A stretch of DNA of 64,000 nt from Chloroflexota bacterium. GTDB lineage: Bacteria > Chloroflexota > Limnocylindria > Limnocylindrales > CSP1-4. The first letter of the stretch is position 1; each line of letters opens with the position of its first letter. Shown here piece by piece: positions 17,201 through 24,571 of the stretch. The notes under the pieces were generated by a model. It did not search any database. It had not been told where the DNA came from and saw only the letters and a list, made by a program, of their open reading frames with translations. Where the stretch lies: assembly GCA_016191345.1 (NCBI GenBank), contig JACPOU010000051.1, forward strand, positions 1-64,000. Direction: 5' to 3'. The position numbers and the translations under genes are program-made.

Positions 17201-18146
17201 CACGATGGCGAATCCGACGGCCCGCAATCTCCTCGAGCCCATCGACGCGTGGACCCTCGATGCGGTCCTGGACCGGCTCGAGGACCCGGACGGCGTCGCC
17301 CGCTCCGCGATGACGGTGCCGGGCATCGCCGCAACACTCCGGCTCCGGGCGCCCGCGGCCGCCTGGATCGAGATCAGCAACTACGCCGTCGGCGATGAGG
17401 TGCCCACGGGCGAGCACATCATCATCCTTCGGGACGTGACGCTCGCCCGCGAGCGCGAGGCCGTCCGGGACGCGTTCGTCGGGATCCTCTCGCACGAGCT
17501 CCGGACGCCCGTCACGACGATCTATGCCGGGGCCAAGGTCCTTGCCCGGAGCGAGAGCCAGATGGAGCCCGAGGCGCGACGCGAGATCTTCGACGACATC
17601 CACATCGAGGCGGAGCGCCTCCACCGGCTCGTCGAGGACGTGGTCGCCCTGACCCGCTTCGGGGAGGGCGCCCTCGAGATCGGCAACGAGCCGGTGCTCC
17701 TCCAGCGCGTCGTGCCGACCGTCGTCCGGTCCGAGCAGGCCCGCTGGCCGCAGGGCCGCTTCGAGGTGGACCTCTCCCCGGACCTGCCACCGGTCTCGGG
17801 CGACCGGACGTACCTGGAGCAGGTCATCCGCAACCTGCTCGCCAACGCGGTGAAGTACGGCGGCGTCGGGGCGCCGATCCGCCTCGTCACGAGGACCGAG
17901 GGCGACGAGGTCAGCGTCCGGGTCCTCGACGAGGGGCCGGGCTTCCCCGAGCAGGAGGGCGACCGCCTCTTCGAGCTCTACTACCGCTCGCCGACCACGT
18001 CGTCGCAGGCGAGTGGCTCGGGGATCGGCCTCTTCGTCTGCGCCCGCCTGATCGACGCGATGGGCGGCCGGATCTGGGCGAGCAACCGGCCCGCGGGCGG
18101 CGCGGAGTTCGGCTTCGCCCTCAAGGTCATGTCCGAGGACACCTGA
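14253..18146 (+). CDS. Soluble multi-sensor histidine kinase with PAS and GAF domains
   Basis: 1297 residues with no membrane span. Domains in rough order: PAS 18-148, GAF 165-320, second GAF-like 346-506, PAS 513-640, GAF 650-823, PAS 826-943, PAS 960-1063, HisKA 1070-1140 with H1081 in LSHELRTP, HATPase 1180-1293 with N1198 in RNLLANAVKYG, DEGPGF and GSGIGLFV. A cytosolic sensor kinase integrating several ligands or redox states. GAGGAGGG before the ATG fixes the start. No response regulator is adjacent and it converges on the CorA-like gene 13 bp away, so its partner is encoded elsewhere. PAS heme or flavin ligands cannot be decided from sequence. Confidence 0.92.
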   Translation: MDALEDTMTATAAAPDFPLERLAGVVNAVADPITVQAADGRVVFANVAAARASGLEHPDQLIDGAPAAVARYDLFDETGRRLGADDLPGRVTLRTGRGASQLLRYRDRVTGGERWARVSAFPIAGDDGRCQFAVNIIHDLTDHKAVEESLRVSESRARLLADATRDLDESLDLDRTIATAMALAVPALADWATLDLVRADGTVERVAAVAADPELDDVAARLRAHSIEPGMGRAGDRAIAERRVVIAALGESPLSPDPRRPGLMEAIDALGTTSAMAVPLLARGAIEGVLFLASSRQSRSYDATDAAYGLELGRRIALAVGNARLYAAEQRARREAESAVVRADRLQSLTAALALARSARVVAGSVVELGLAAVGARAMAVAVVGGSEDSLHLVGSNGASGPLDEWQLAIPLESDDPMAEAARTRSPLWFGDAADATVRWPEAPRLTGTPPAGAIAYLPLVAEDRPIGCLVVEFAEPQAFDRAQQEHLGAIVELCAQAMDRVRLTEAREALLGDLEVQRNRFETIIRHLPSGVIVADAPSGRTRIVNGAVERILGAASLERGVWNAGLGFERADGTPYGPGEWPLEATIRTGEAVPEEEVRVRRPDGSTCWIAVRAAPIQNARGAVVAGIAVFEDITGRREQRQRAEYLARASAVLASSLDFEQTIVGVAEMAVPTVADWSAVDVVGDDGEIRSLALVHEDPARIPAVEALRAALAGAGVESTAARVIRTGESVVVDDFSREAMESGIEALRSRGLSATALDLVESIELSSLICVPLIAGGRTIGALTLATSGAQRRLGRRDLPFAEELAARAASAIQNAALFRDGARFRTILDAVRDGVTIVDPATLQITYANDAVLEQLGRTRDEVIGHTSKEWTEGLTADRLRELVAPLVSGEVASRSLDVTRIRTDGTRIPVEIRWQPVELAGLGLQLVAISRDIRDRIATEARLKELAAAEHARAAELNAIIRAIGEGLVVMDGPGRITMANPTARNLLEPIDAWTLDAVLDRLEDPDGVARSAMTVPGIAATLRLRAPAAAWIEISNYAVGDEVPTGEHIIILRDVTLAREREAVRDAFVGILSHELRTPVTTIYAGAKVLARSESQMEPEARREIFDDIHIEAERLHRLVEDVVALTRFGEGALEIGNEPVLLQRVVPTVVRSEQARWPQGRFEVDLSPDLPPVSGDRTYLEQVIRNLLANAVKYGGVGAPIRLVTRTEGDEVSVRVLDEGPGFPEQEGDRLFELYYRSPTTSSQASGSGIGLFVCARLIDAMGGRIWASNRPAGGAEFGFALKVMSEDT

Positions 18147-18159
18147 CGCCGGCGAATCG

Positions 18160-19131
18160 TCAGAGCCAGCCCCGGAGCCGCGAGACGCCGAGCGTCGCGG
18201 TGGCCATGAGCAGCATCGCCCCGATGACGAGCCAGAAGTTGCTCGTGGTGTCGAAGAACTCGAGCCCGAAGTTCATGCCCATGATCCCGGCCAGAACGAC
18301 GGCAGGGAGCAGGACCGCGTTGAGGATCGTGAGGCGCTTCACCACCTCGTTGACCCGCTGCCCGGTGCTGCTCTGGTGGAGCGCGACGGACCCGACGAGC
18401 AGCTCCCGGACGGCCTCGATGGCGGAGATCGTGGACTCCAGGCGATCCACGAGGCCGGGCCACGGCCGGCCGAGGGCGGCGATCTCGAAGTCGGGCCGGG
18501 CGAGCGGCCCGAAGACCTCGCGATGGGGCGCCAGCAATCGGCGGAGCATCGCTCCTCGCCGGCGGAGGGTCACCACCTCGTTGAGGTAGGCCTCTGCCGC
18601 ATTGCCCCGGATCGCGAGCTCGTCGAGAACGTCGACGCGGCGTTCGATGGCCTCCACGTGACGCAGGTAGCAGGAGAGGATCTCGTCGGCGATCACCGCC
18701 AGGAGCGCCGCCGCGTCGAGCACGCCGAGCCCGAGCTCGCCGCGGAGCTGCCGGATCGCGGCGTCGACCGCATCGAGGCGCCCGTCGTGGATGGTGACGA
18801 CGACGTTCGAGCCGGCGATGAGGTCGAGGGTTCCGGATTCGACCGCCTGGGACCCCGGAGCTCCATCGTCCGGGGCAGCCACCGCGGTGACGCGGATTCT
18901 GACCCAGCCATCGTGCCGGGAGAGACTGGGACGATCGGCCTCGGCGGCCCGCGGCCGGACGTGGACCGGCGCCGCGACCGCGTCGAGCGCCGCCCGGAGC
19001 TCCTCCTCGCCGCTGCCGTCGATGTCCACCCAGAGGAGCCGGCTCCGGCCGAGGGACCGGAGGACCTTCCGCTCCAGCTCGACCTCACGCTCGGCGCTGT
19101 GCGCCTCGAACAGGACGGCTCGAACGGTCAC
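18160..19131 (-). CDS. CorA-like divalent cation transporter
   Basis: 323 residues. A cytosolic N-terminal alpha/beta funnel domain with long helices (AEAYLNEVVTLRRRGAMLRRLLAPHREVF) leads to two C-terminal membrane helices. The first ends in G285-M-N287 (GIMGMNFGLEFF), the signature of the CorA selectivity loop. It forms a homopentameric Mg2+/Co2+ channel in the family. The start is a GTG at 19131 with only a weak upstream ribosome site. Zinc-efflux ZntB-type relatives share the fold, so the ion is not certain. Confidence 0.9.
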   Translation of the reverse strand: MTVRAVLFEAHSAEREVELERKVLRSLGRSRLLWVDIDGSGEEELRAALDAVAAPVHVRPRAAEADRPSLSRHDGWVRIRVTAVAAPDDGAPGSQAVESGTLDLIAGSNVVVTIHDGRLDAVDAAIRQLRGELGLGVLDAAALLAVIADEILSCYLRHVEAIERRVDVLDELAIRGNAAEAYLNEVVTLRRRGAMLRRLLAPHREVFGPLARPDFEIAALGRPWPGLVDRLESTISAIEAVRELLVGSVALHQSSTGQRVNEVVKRLTILNAVLLPAVVLAGIMGMNFGLEFFDTTSNFWLVIGAMLLMATATLGVSRLRGWL

Positions 19132-19152
19132 GCGTCGATGGAGAGGCGCGCG

Positions 19153-19281
19153 TCAGCGCGCCAGGTTGAGCAGGAGCGCAGCCACGAACGCGAGACCCGA
19201 CAGGACGTACTCGACGACGCGCATCGACATCTCGGGCCTGGGCTGGACCACGGTCTGATCGATCACATTCGGCTGGTCCAC
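19153..19281 (-). CDS. 42-residue single-span membrane protein
   Basis: GTG start at 19281 with GGCGGAGGCAGACC directly upstream, a strong ribosome site. The peptide is MDQPNVIDQTVVQPRPE followed by one hydrophobic helix (VVEYVLSGLAFVAALLLNLA). The N-terminus (VDQPNVIDQTVV) resembles the linker before the membrane part of the YggT-like protein at 21642 (VVEPVHQTVVDRQTVV), hinting that it is a miniature relative. Ends 21 bp before the CorA-like gene start. Confidence 0.55.
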   Translation of the reverse strand: MDQPNVIDQTVVQPRPEMSMRVVEYVLSGLAFVAALLLNLAR

Positions 19282-19673
19282 GGTCTGCCTCCGCCGGGCG
19301 GTCGGCTGGCGCGACCTGCGCCATCGCCTCGGTCTGTTCGAAGGTTCGCGAACCCGCCATCCCCGGCGCGACGCATCGCGATCGAGGGTTGTGACAGGGC
19401 GATTGCAGCCCATCGCGACCGCGGGTCGCGACGCGCCGGCGGCACGCCGGGCCTGCCTCCCCGGCGCCTGCGCCGCGGATGCCGCTGGTCGAGGTGCCGC
19501 CGGGTGCGATGCCCGTGACAGGGGACTGCAACGGCTCGGCCGCGTTCGTTCGCCTGCCCGGGTCCTCCCGCCGGATACGGTCCTGGATGTCCCCGGCAAC
19601 GCCGCGGACCCTGGGGATGGACGACCTGCGGGCGCCTCCCCGGAGCCACCCTGAACCCTCGAGAGGTGTCTGC
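19282..19673. other. 392-bp intergenic stretch between divergent genes
   Basis: Separates the 42-residue membrane protein (-) from the small lipoprotein (+), so it must hold both promoters. I see no RNA gene, repeat or convincing reading frame in it. Confidence 0.5.
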
Positions 19674-19889
19674 ATGAACCGACGACTAGCCTTGCTTGCC
19701 GTGGTCCTGGTGGCCGCGGCCTGCACCCCGGCCAGCTCGCCGTCCGGTGGTCTGGAGACCACCCCCCCGCTCTCGACTCCGGGCCCGACGCTCGAGAGCT
19801 CGATGCCCTCGTCGACGCCCTCCATGGAGGCGTCGTCCTCGCCCGAGCTGTCCCCCGGGTCCTCCGCATCCCCCCTCACCTCGCCGTAG
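19674..19889 (+). CDS. Small Ser/Pro-rich lipoprotein
   Basis: 71 residues: MNRRLALLAVVLVAAAC gives a signal peptide with lipobox VAAAC (C17 lipidated), followed only by Ser, Pro, Thr and a few Glu. A surface-exposed disordered tether; no enzymatic domain. GAGAGGTG precedes the ATG. A strong terminator follows 19 bp after the stop. Confidence 0.7.
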   Translation: MNRRLALLAVVLVAAACTPASSPSGGLETTPPLSTPGPTLESSMPSSTPSMEASSSPELSPGSSASPLTSP

Positions 19890-19907
19890 CCCCGACGGCG
19901 AGCTCAC

Positions 19908-19946
19908 GAGCCCCGAGGTCGACCTCCCCGACCTCGGGGCTCTTTT
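19908..19946 (+). terminator. Rho-independent terminator of the small lipoprotein gene
   Basis: Perfect 14-bp stem GAGCCCCGAGGTCG (19908-19921) and CGACCTCGGGGCTC (19929-19942) followed by TTTT, the clearest classical terminator in the window. Confidence 0.93.
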
Positions 19947-20046
19947 CGTGCCCGGCAGAGCCGGAGCGGCCGCGCTGCTCGCGCCCAACGGGATCCGCGC
20001 GAGGCCGGGCAGACGCCCGACGCCGGGCAGACGCCGGGCAGAACGA

Positions 20047-20072
20047 GACCCAAAGCCACGTGGCTTTGGGTC
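20047..20072. repeat. 26-bp perfect palindrome
   Basis: GACCCAAAGCCAC and its exact reverse complement GTGGCTTTGGGTC abut without a loop. It lies between the terminator of the + lipoprotein gene and the end of the - strand zinc-ribbon gene (20261). It could be a protein-binding operator-like site or a terminator for the leftward transcript; no U run is present. Just before it are three short GCCGGGCAGAC-type repeats (about 20000-20040). Confidence 0.85.
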
Positions 20073-20260
20073 ATCGTGTCGGCGAGGTCCCCGGACCCTC
20101 GTTCGCCGATTCCCAGCATCGGCGTGATCGAGTCGGAGCCGAGTGGCAGTGTCCGCCCCGGAGGCCCTGGTCCGGATGCCGGATCGGCGGAGTTCCATTC
20201 CATTCGCATTGCAGGGCGAATCCGGGCCCGGGCCATGCCCGGGCCCCGGTCAGCGCGAGG

Positions 20261-20491
20261 TCAGTGGGGGTGGTCCTCGTCGGGATCGTGCCGGCGCCCG
20301 CAGCTCGCGCAGACGGGGATTCCGTAGAACTTCCCGGCTCGTGCCTCGAGCTCCCGCTCCCTGGCCAGCTTCTCCAGCCGGCAGTGGCCGCACTGTGCGC
20401 ACGTGCCCACGGGCAGGAAGCACAGGCCGACGGCCACCAGGAACAGGGCGATCGAGAGCAGCCCGACGAGGTCCATCGCGGACAGGGACAT
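20261..20491 (-). CDS. 76-residue membrane protein with CxxC zinc-ribbon-like tail
   Basis: MSLSAMDLVGLLSIALFLVAVGLCFLPVG is one membrane helix; then CAQCGHCRLEKLARERELEARAGKFYGIPVCASCGRRHDPDEDHPH with CxxC pairs spaced like a zinc ribbon and a His-rich end. The ATG follows the upstream stop by 2 bp (TGACGATG), so it is in an operon with the single-span protein. Function unknown; a membrane-attached metal-binding protein. Confidence 0.65.
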   Translation of the reverse strand: MSLSAMDLVGLLSIALFLVAVGLCFLPVGTCAQCGHCRLEKLARERELEARAGKFYGIPVCASCGRRHDPDEDHPH

Positions 20492-20493
20492 CG

Positions 20494-20958
20494 TCAGACG
20501 TCCCGACCCTCGGAGGGGTCGTAGCTCAGGAGGGAGCCCTCGGCGGCCGAGATTCCCGTGGTGATGGTGGTCCCAGTTCCGGCGAACTCGGTCCCCGCGT
20601 CGACCGCGGAGTTCGATTCGCTCATCCGGTCGAAGCCCTCGAGCCCGTCCTCGGGCCAGGTCTCGCTCCGGTTCCGCGACCAGCTCTGGAGGACGAACGC
20701 CGTCGCGACGCCGGCGATGGCGACCACGCCGATGCCGGCGAGGATCCAGGGCCACGCCGTGCGGCGCTGGCGTCCGCGCATGCGGTCCACGGCCTCGTCG
20801 GCGCTGCGTCCGAGCGTCTCGAGGGACGGAAGGTCCACCCGCGACAGGTCGGGCAGGTGGTGCATCAGGTCGATCTTCGAGAGGTCGGGGAGCCGGTCGA
20901 TCCGATCGCGGATTTCCTCGATGGCGGGATCGATCGAGCGAAGAGCGGTAGCGGTCAT
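20494..20958 (-). CDS. 154-residue single-span membrane protein, unknown
   Basis: MTATALRSIDPAIEEIRDRIDRLPDLSKIDLMHHLPDLSRVDLPSLETLG carries repeated LPDLS(K/R)(I/V)DL units, then a membrane helix (about 78-98, WILAGIGVVAIAGVATAFVL) and an acidic, Ser/Thr/Gly-rich tail. AAGGAGGAACC before the ATG is an excellent ribosome site. First gene of a two-gene leftward operon. The repeat suggests an amphipathic membrane-hugging helix; no family recognised. Confidence 0.65.
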   Translation of the reverse strand: MTATALRSIDPAIEEIRDRIDRLPDLSKIDLMHHLPDLSRVDLPSLETLGRSADEAVDRMRGRQRRTAWPWILAGIGVVAIAGVATAFVLQSWSRNRSETWPEDGLEGFDRMSESNSAVDAGTEFAGTGTTITTGISAAEGSLLSYDPSEGRDV

Positions 20959-21177
20959 GTGGTTCCTCCTTGGTGACCCGATCCTGACCCCGCGCGCGAC
21001 GCACCCGGACCCACGGGAGCGGCCGTGCCATTGCAGCCGTGTGTCGCTCGCGGGCGCGGCGCGGTCCGGGCGGGCGCGGACGCAAGACCACTGCAAGTGC
21101 GCCCGCCTCCCCGGAGGTGGGCCGGCAAGGCAGGCAGGCGCAGGCTGCCCTGGCACGCCGCACGAGGAGCACGAACC

Positions 21178-21453
21178 ATGACCGATATCGAACGACCGAC
21201 CCCGGGCACGGCCCCCACGGAGGGTCGCAACGACCTCCCGCTCCCCGGCGCCGGCACGCCCAGCGACGCGATCGATACGCCGATCCCGGGACCGGCCGGT
21301 CCGCTCCGCGACATCGGCGACCAGCCGGAGGATCGGGAGACGCAGCGACGGGATGAGCTCGCCGACCGCGTCGGCGTCGGAATGCCCACCCCGGCGGGAT
21401 CGGTCCGCCCGGACGTCCTGCCCGACGTGGACCCGCCCGACCGGCCGATGTAG
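21178..21453 (+). CDS. 91-residue disordered Pro/Asp-rich protein
   Basis: MTDIERPTPGTAPTEGRNDL, then PGPAGPLRDIGDQPEDRETQRRDELADRVG; no hydrophobic core. CGAGGAG precedes the ATG, and the gene is divergent from the single-span protein at 20958. Similar in character to the disordered protein at 2901; likely a hydrophilin-like stress protein. Confidence 0.55.
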   Translation: MTDIERPTPGTAPTEGRNDLPLPGAGTPSDAIDTPIPGPAGPLRDIGDQPEDRETQRRDELADRVGVGMPTPAGSVRPDVLPDVDPPDRPM

Positions 21454-21641
21454 CCCTGGCCCTCGCGGTTCAAGGCCATCCCGGCCCCGGACGGCCGAAG
21501 CGCTGCCTCGCACCTGACGCGCGGATGCAAGACCCGGGCGGTCGGGGCGGGTCAGCCTGAATCCGCCTCGGGCCGACCCTCGAACGCGGGCGCTCCGGGA
21601 CCGAGCCTCGGCCCGGGAGGGTCGCCCAGGAGGAATCCACG

Positions 21642-22058
21642 ATGACCTATGAAGAGCGCGTCGTCCGTCGATCGGACGACCGGATCGTCAGCCCGGCCCC
21701 CGGCGTCGTCGAACCGGTCCACCAGACCGTCGTCGACCGGCAGACCGTTGTCAGCCCGAGTGGTGGCGAGGTCGGCCGGCGGATCGTCGTCCTCGTCTTC
21801 GGGATCATCCAGGCCCTCATCGTGCTCAGGATCGTCCTGCTGCTCCTGAACGCGCGCGAGGGCAACGACCTCGTCGCGTTCATCCTCAACACGAGCCAGG
21901 TCTTCGTCGCCCCGTTCGTCGGGATCTTCAACAACGACGCCCTGAAGTCCGGCGGCTCCGTGCTGGACATCGCCGCGATCGCCGCGCTCGTCGGCTGGAC
22001 GATCCTCGAGGCGATCGTGCTCTGGATCGTCAACGTCTTCCGACGCGAGACGGTCTGA
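21642..22058 (+). CDS. YggT-family membrane protein
   Basis: 138 residues. A polar N-terminus of about 45 residues (ERVVRRSDDRIV ... VVDRQTVVSPSGG) precedes hydrophobic helices VVLVFGIIQALIVLRIVLLLL and DIAAIAALVGWTILEAIVLWIV. The IQALIVLRIVLLLLNA and FVAPFVGIF motifs fit a one-copy YggT domain. CAGGAGGAATCC is the ribosome site. YggT proteins are linked to osmotic shock and cell division; the exact role here is unknown. Confidence 0.8.
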   Translation: MTYEERVVRRSDDRIVSPAPGVVEPVHQTVVDRQTVVSPSGGEVGRRIVVLVFGIIQALIVLRIVLLLLNAREGNDLVAFILNTSQVFVAPFVGIFNNDALKSGGSVLDIAAIAALVGWTILEAIVLWIVNVFRRETV

Positions 22059-22224
22059 CCTGACGCGCGCCCCGGACGCGGGTTCGCCCGCCGTCCGGGG
22101 CACCGTCCAGCCGGGCATGGAAACCGACCCGGCTCACCCCCTGGTGCCGGCCACGGCGGGCCTCGGCGAGCGACCCGCCGACCTCGTCGCTGGTCGGCGC
22201 CGCCATCCCCGAAAGGAGTCTCCG

Positions 22225-22392
22225 ATGCCGTCGAGCTGGTCGAGCAAGCGTGAGCGCCAGTACGAGCACATCAAGGACTCGTACGAGGACCGCGGCGTGT
22301 CCGAGAAGGAATCGGAGGAGCGCGCCGCCCGGACCGTGAACAAGGAGCGTGCGGAGCACGGCGAGACCAAGGGCCCCCGCAAGCCGGCCTGA
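22225..22392 (+). CDS. 55-residue basic protein of the type annotated as plasmid stabilization protein
   Basis: MPSSWSSKRERQYEHIKDSYEDRG ... EERAARTVNKERAEHG: highly charged and helical. The RERQYEHIK and AARTVNKERA signatures match a widespread small family often labelled plasmid stabilization protein, although no toxin or plasmid is nearby, so the label is probably historical. GAAAGGAG precedes the ATG at good spacing. Confidence 0.8.
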   Translation: MPSSWSSKRERQYEHIKDSYEDRGVSEKESEERAARTVNKERAEHGETKGPRKPA

Positions 22393-22552
22393 CGGCCGGC
22401 GCCCCGTTTGGGGGGGTCTCCCGCGTCCGCCGCCCCGCCGCCCGACGGGCCATCAGCGGACCCTCATCTCTGGTTCGCGGGATCCAATTCCGTGCGGCCG
22501 CCGTACTGTGCCTGAGACGCCCGTCCGGTCGGCGCCACTGGAGACAAACCGC

Positions 22553-22972
22553 ATGTTCCCCCGCGTTCGCGCCCTCGCTCTCCTCGCCGCCTTGGCGGTC
22601 ACTGCCTGTGGGGGCGGCTCCACAGGCTCCTCCGCCGCGACCCAGCGCGAGCCGGATCGGAGCGCCCCGGCGTCCGCTTCCGAGCTGCCGCCCGCGACGC
22701 CGGCCGGGAATCCCGCGGGAGCCGCCGCCGTGGCGATCGTCGACTACGGCTTCAACCCCGCCGACCTGACCGTCACTGTCGGAACGACCGTCACGTGGAC
22801 GAACACCGGAGGACGCCCACACACGGTCACGAGCATCGACGGGGGCTTCACGAGCAGTGGCACGCTGTCGAGCGGGAACACGTACGCGCAGACCTTTGCC
22901 ACCGCCGGGACCTTTGCCTACATTTGCGGCATCCACAACTCGATGAAGGGCACGATCACGGTCACGCCCTGA
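22553..22972 (+). CDS. Cupredoxin (plastocyanin/azurin-like) lipoprotein
   Basis: 139 residues. Signal peptide with lipobox LAVTAC (C19), Ser/Pro linker, then a cupredoxin domain (about 58-139) starting VAIVDYGFNPADLTVTVGTTVTWTN. Copper ligands are all present: H90 in RPHTVTS, C125, H128 and M131 in YICGIHNSMKG, a type 1 copper site. It is an extracytoplasmic electron carrier or copper-binding protein. The next genes are an ECF sigma factor and anti-sigma factor, 40 bp downstream, suggesting an envelope or metal stress regulon. Confidence 0.9.
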   Translation: MFPRVRALALLAALAVTACGGGSTGSSAATQREPDRSAPASASELPPATPAGNPAGAAAVAIVDYGFNPADLTVTVGTTVTWTNTGGRPHTVTSIDGGFTSSGTLSSGNTYAQTFATAGTFAYICGIHNSMKGTITVTP

Positions 22973-23012
22973 CCCGCTCGACAACGGCGACGGACGGGCC
23001 CACGATCCCCCT

Positions 23013-23717
23013 ATGCGCGAATCGCAGGCGGGAGCGCCCGCCGACGACGATGGCAGCGTCCCAGGGGACGGGGCGCTTCTGGAGCGCCTCGCCCGCGGCG
23101 ATGAGGCAGCGTTCATGACGGTCTACGATCGGTATGCCGACGCGCTGTTCGGGACGGCGTTTCGGTTCCTGCACGATCGCGAGGCCGCGGCCGAGGTCGT
23201 CCAGGAGAGCTTTCTCGCCCTGTGGCGCCGCGCCCGCCAGTTCGATGCCGCGGCCGGCTCGCTCGCCGGTTGGCTGCTGGGGATCGGCCGGAACCAGGCC
23301 ATCGATCGGCTCCGCGCCGAGGCCAGGCGGCCGCAGCTGCTTCAACCCACGCAATCGGGTCATGCCGCGCTCGACCGCGCTGGCGGGGAGAACGGACTGG
23401 ATTGGGCGAGCGCCCGACTGGCCGCCCCGAGGGCGGATGAGCCGCCCGAGGAGACCGATCGGCGATGGCTGCGAGCGCTTCTGCGCACCACCCTCTCCGA
23501 GATGCGGCCCGAAGAGAGAGAGGTCCTGGTGCTGGCCTACGACCAGGGGCTCAGCCAGTCAGATATCGCGGCGCGGCTGGGCGTTCCGATCGGGACGGTG
23601 AAGTCGCGAACGCGGCGCGCGCTGCTGCATCTTCGTGACCGCCTCGGCAGCGTTCCCGGCATCCGTCCGGCAGGGGCCCTCACCGAGGCGCGCGGCGAGC
23701 CCGAGGGTGTCCGATGA
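23013..23717 (+). CDS. ECF sigma factor (SigK-like)
   Basis: 234 residues. Region 2 (FMTVYDRYADALFGTAFRFLHDREAAAEVVQESFLALWRRA) and region 4 (EMRPEEREVLVLAYDQGLSQSDIAARLGVPIGTVKSRTRRAL) are complete. The stop overlaps the start of the RskA-like anti-sigma by 4 nt (ATGA), the standard arrangement. It directs RNA polymerase to a small stress regulon; the adjacent cupredoxin gene is a possible target. Confidence 0.95.
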   Translation: MRESQAGAPADDDGSVPGDGALLERLARGDEAAFMTVYDRYADALFGTAFRFLHDREAAAEVVQESFLALWRRARQFDAAAGSLAGWLLGIGRNQAIDRLRAEARRPQLLQPTQSGHAALDRAGGENGLDWASARLAAPRADEPPEETDRRWLRALLRTTLSEMRPEEREVLVLAYDQGLSQSDIAARLGVPIGTVKSRTRRALLHLRDRLGSVPGIRPAGALTEARGEPEGVR

Positions 23718-24568
23718 TCAACCGGACCCATGGCGAGGCGCAGGAACTGCTGGCGGATCTCGTGCTCGACGCCGGCGCCGTGGACAAGCTGGCGGATACG
23801 TCGCTCGCTGCCCACGTCGAGTCATGCGCGGAGTGCGGCCGGGACCTGCGGGCCGGGCAGCGAACGCGCGCGGCGGTACGCGCCGCCCTCGTGGGCCCGT
23901 ATGATCCGGCGCACCCGCTGCGGCTCGCCGAACTGGCGCATGACGAACCGATCCCTGCGCCAGCGGCGCTGCGTTCCGTGGTGAAGAACAGGGCGCGCAT
24001 CGGGATCATGGAGCCGTCAGCCGGCGTCGAGCCCCTCGGCGCGGAGGCTCCCAGGGTCGGAGTCGGGGTCGGGCGGCGTTTCCTGCCAGGCGGCCGATTC
24101 CTGCCACTCGTCGCCGCCCTCGCGCTGCTCGTCGCCTCCGGCGGGCTGTTGCTGGAGCAGGGCGCGCGGCTCGACGAAGCCCGGGCCGAGACGGCCGCCC
24201 TGCAGGCCGTGACGGCCACCCTCGATCGCATCCTCGCCGATCCTGCCCATCGCCTCGTGGACCTTCGGACAGCTGATGGCAGCGTCAACGGCTCATTGTC
24301 CTGGTCGAGCCGCGACATCGCGGTCCTGACCTTGGCTCTCGACCCGCCATCGCGAGACCAGGTCTACCTCTGCTGGATCGAGCGTGACGGCGTTCGGTCG
24401 CCCGTAGGAAGGATGCGGTTCGCGGGACGTGCGGCCTTCTGGACCGGTTCGCTCGATGAATGGGCGACGACGACGTTCGATGCCGGCGGAACGTTCGGGA
24501 TCAGCCTTGAGCCCGTCTCCGGTCCGGTCGGCAACCCGGCAATCCTCGTCGCCGATCTCGGCGGGTGA
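23714..24568 (+). CDS. RskA-like membrane anti-sigma factor
   Basis: 284 residues. A cytosolic zinc anti-sigma (ZAS) motif H34-x3-C38-x2-C41, a membrane span near 127-147 (LVAALALLVASGGLLL), then an extracytoplasmic RskA domain (LSWSSRDIAVLTLALDPPSRDQVYLCWIERDGVRSPVG). It should bind and inhibit the sigma factor encoded just upstream until an envelope signal triggers release. It ends 3 bp before the end of the oppositely oriented MttB-family gene. Confidence 0.92.
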   Translation: MINRTHGEAQELLADLVLDAGAVDKLADTSLAAHVESCAECGRDLRAGQRTRAAVRAALVGPYDPAHPLRLAELAHDEPIPAPAALRSVVKNRARIGIMEPSAGVEPLGAEAPRVGVGVGRRFLPGGRFLPLVAALALLVASGGLLLEQGARLDEARAETAALQAVTATLDRILADPAHRLVDLRTADGSVNGSLSWSSRDIAVLTLALDPPSRDQVYLCWIERDGVRSPVGRMRFAGRAAFWTGSLDEWATTTFDAGGTFGISLEPVSGPVGNPAILVADLGG

Positions 24569-24571
24569 GCC

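Noticed and set aside
22225..22392. Toxin-antitoxin or plasmid maintenance system
   Set aside because: The family label suggests plasmid stability, but no partner toxin, replication or partition gene is near.
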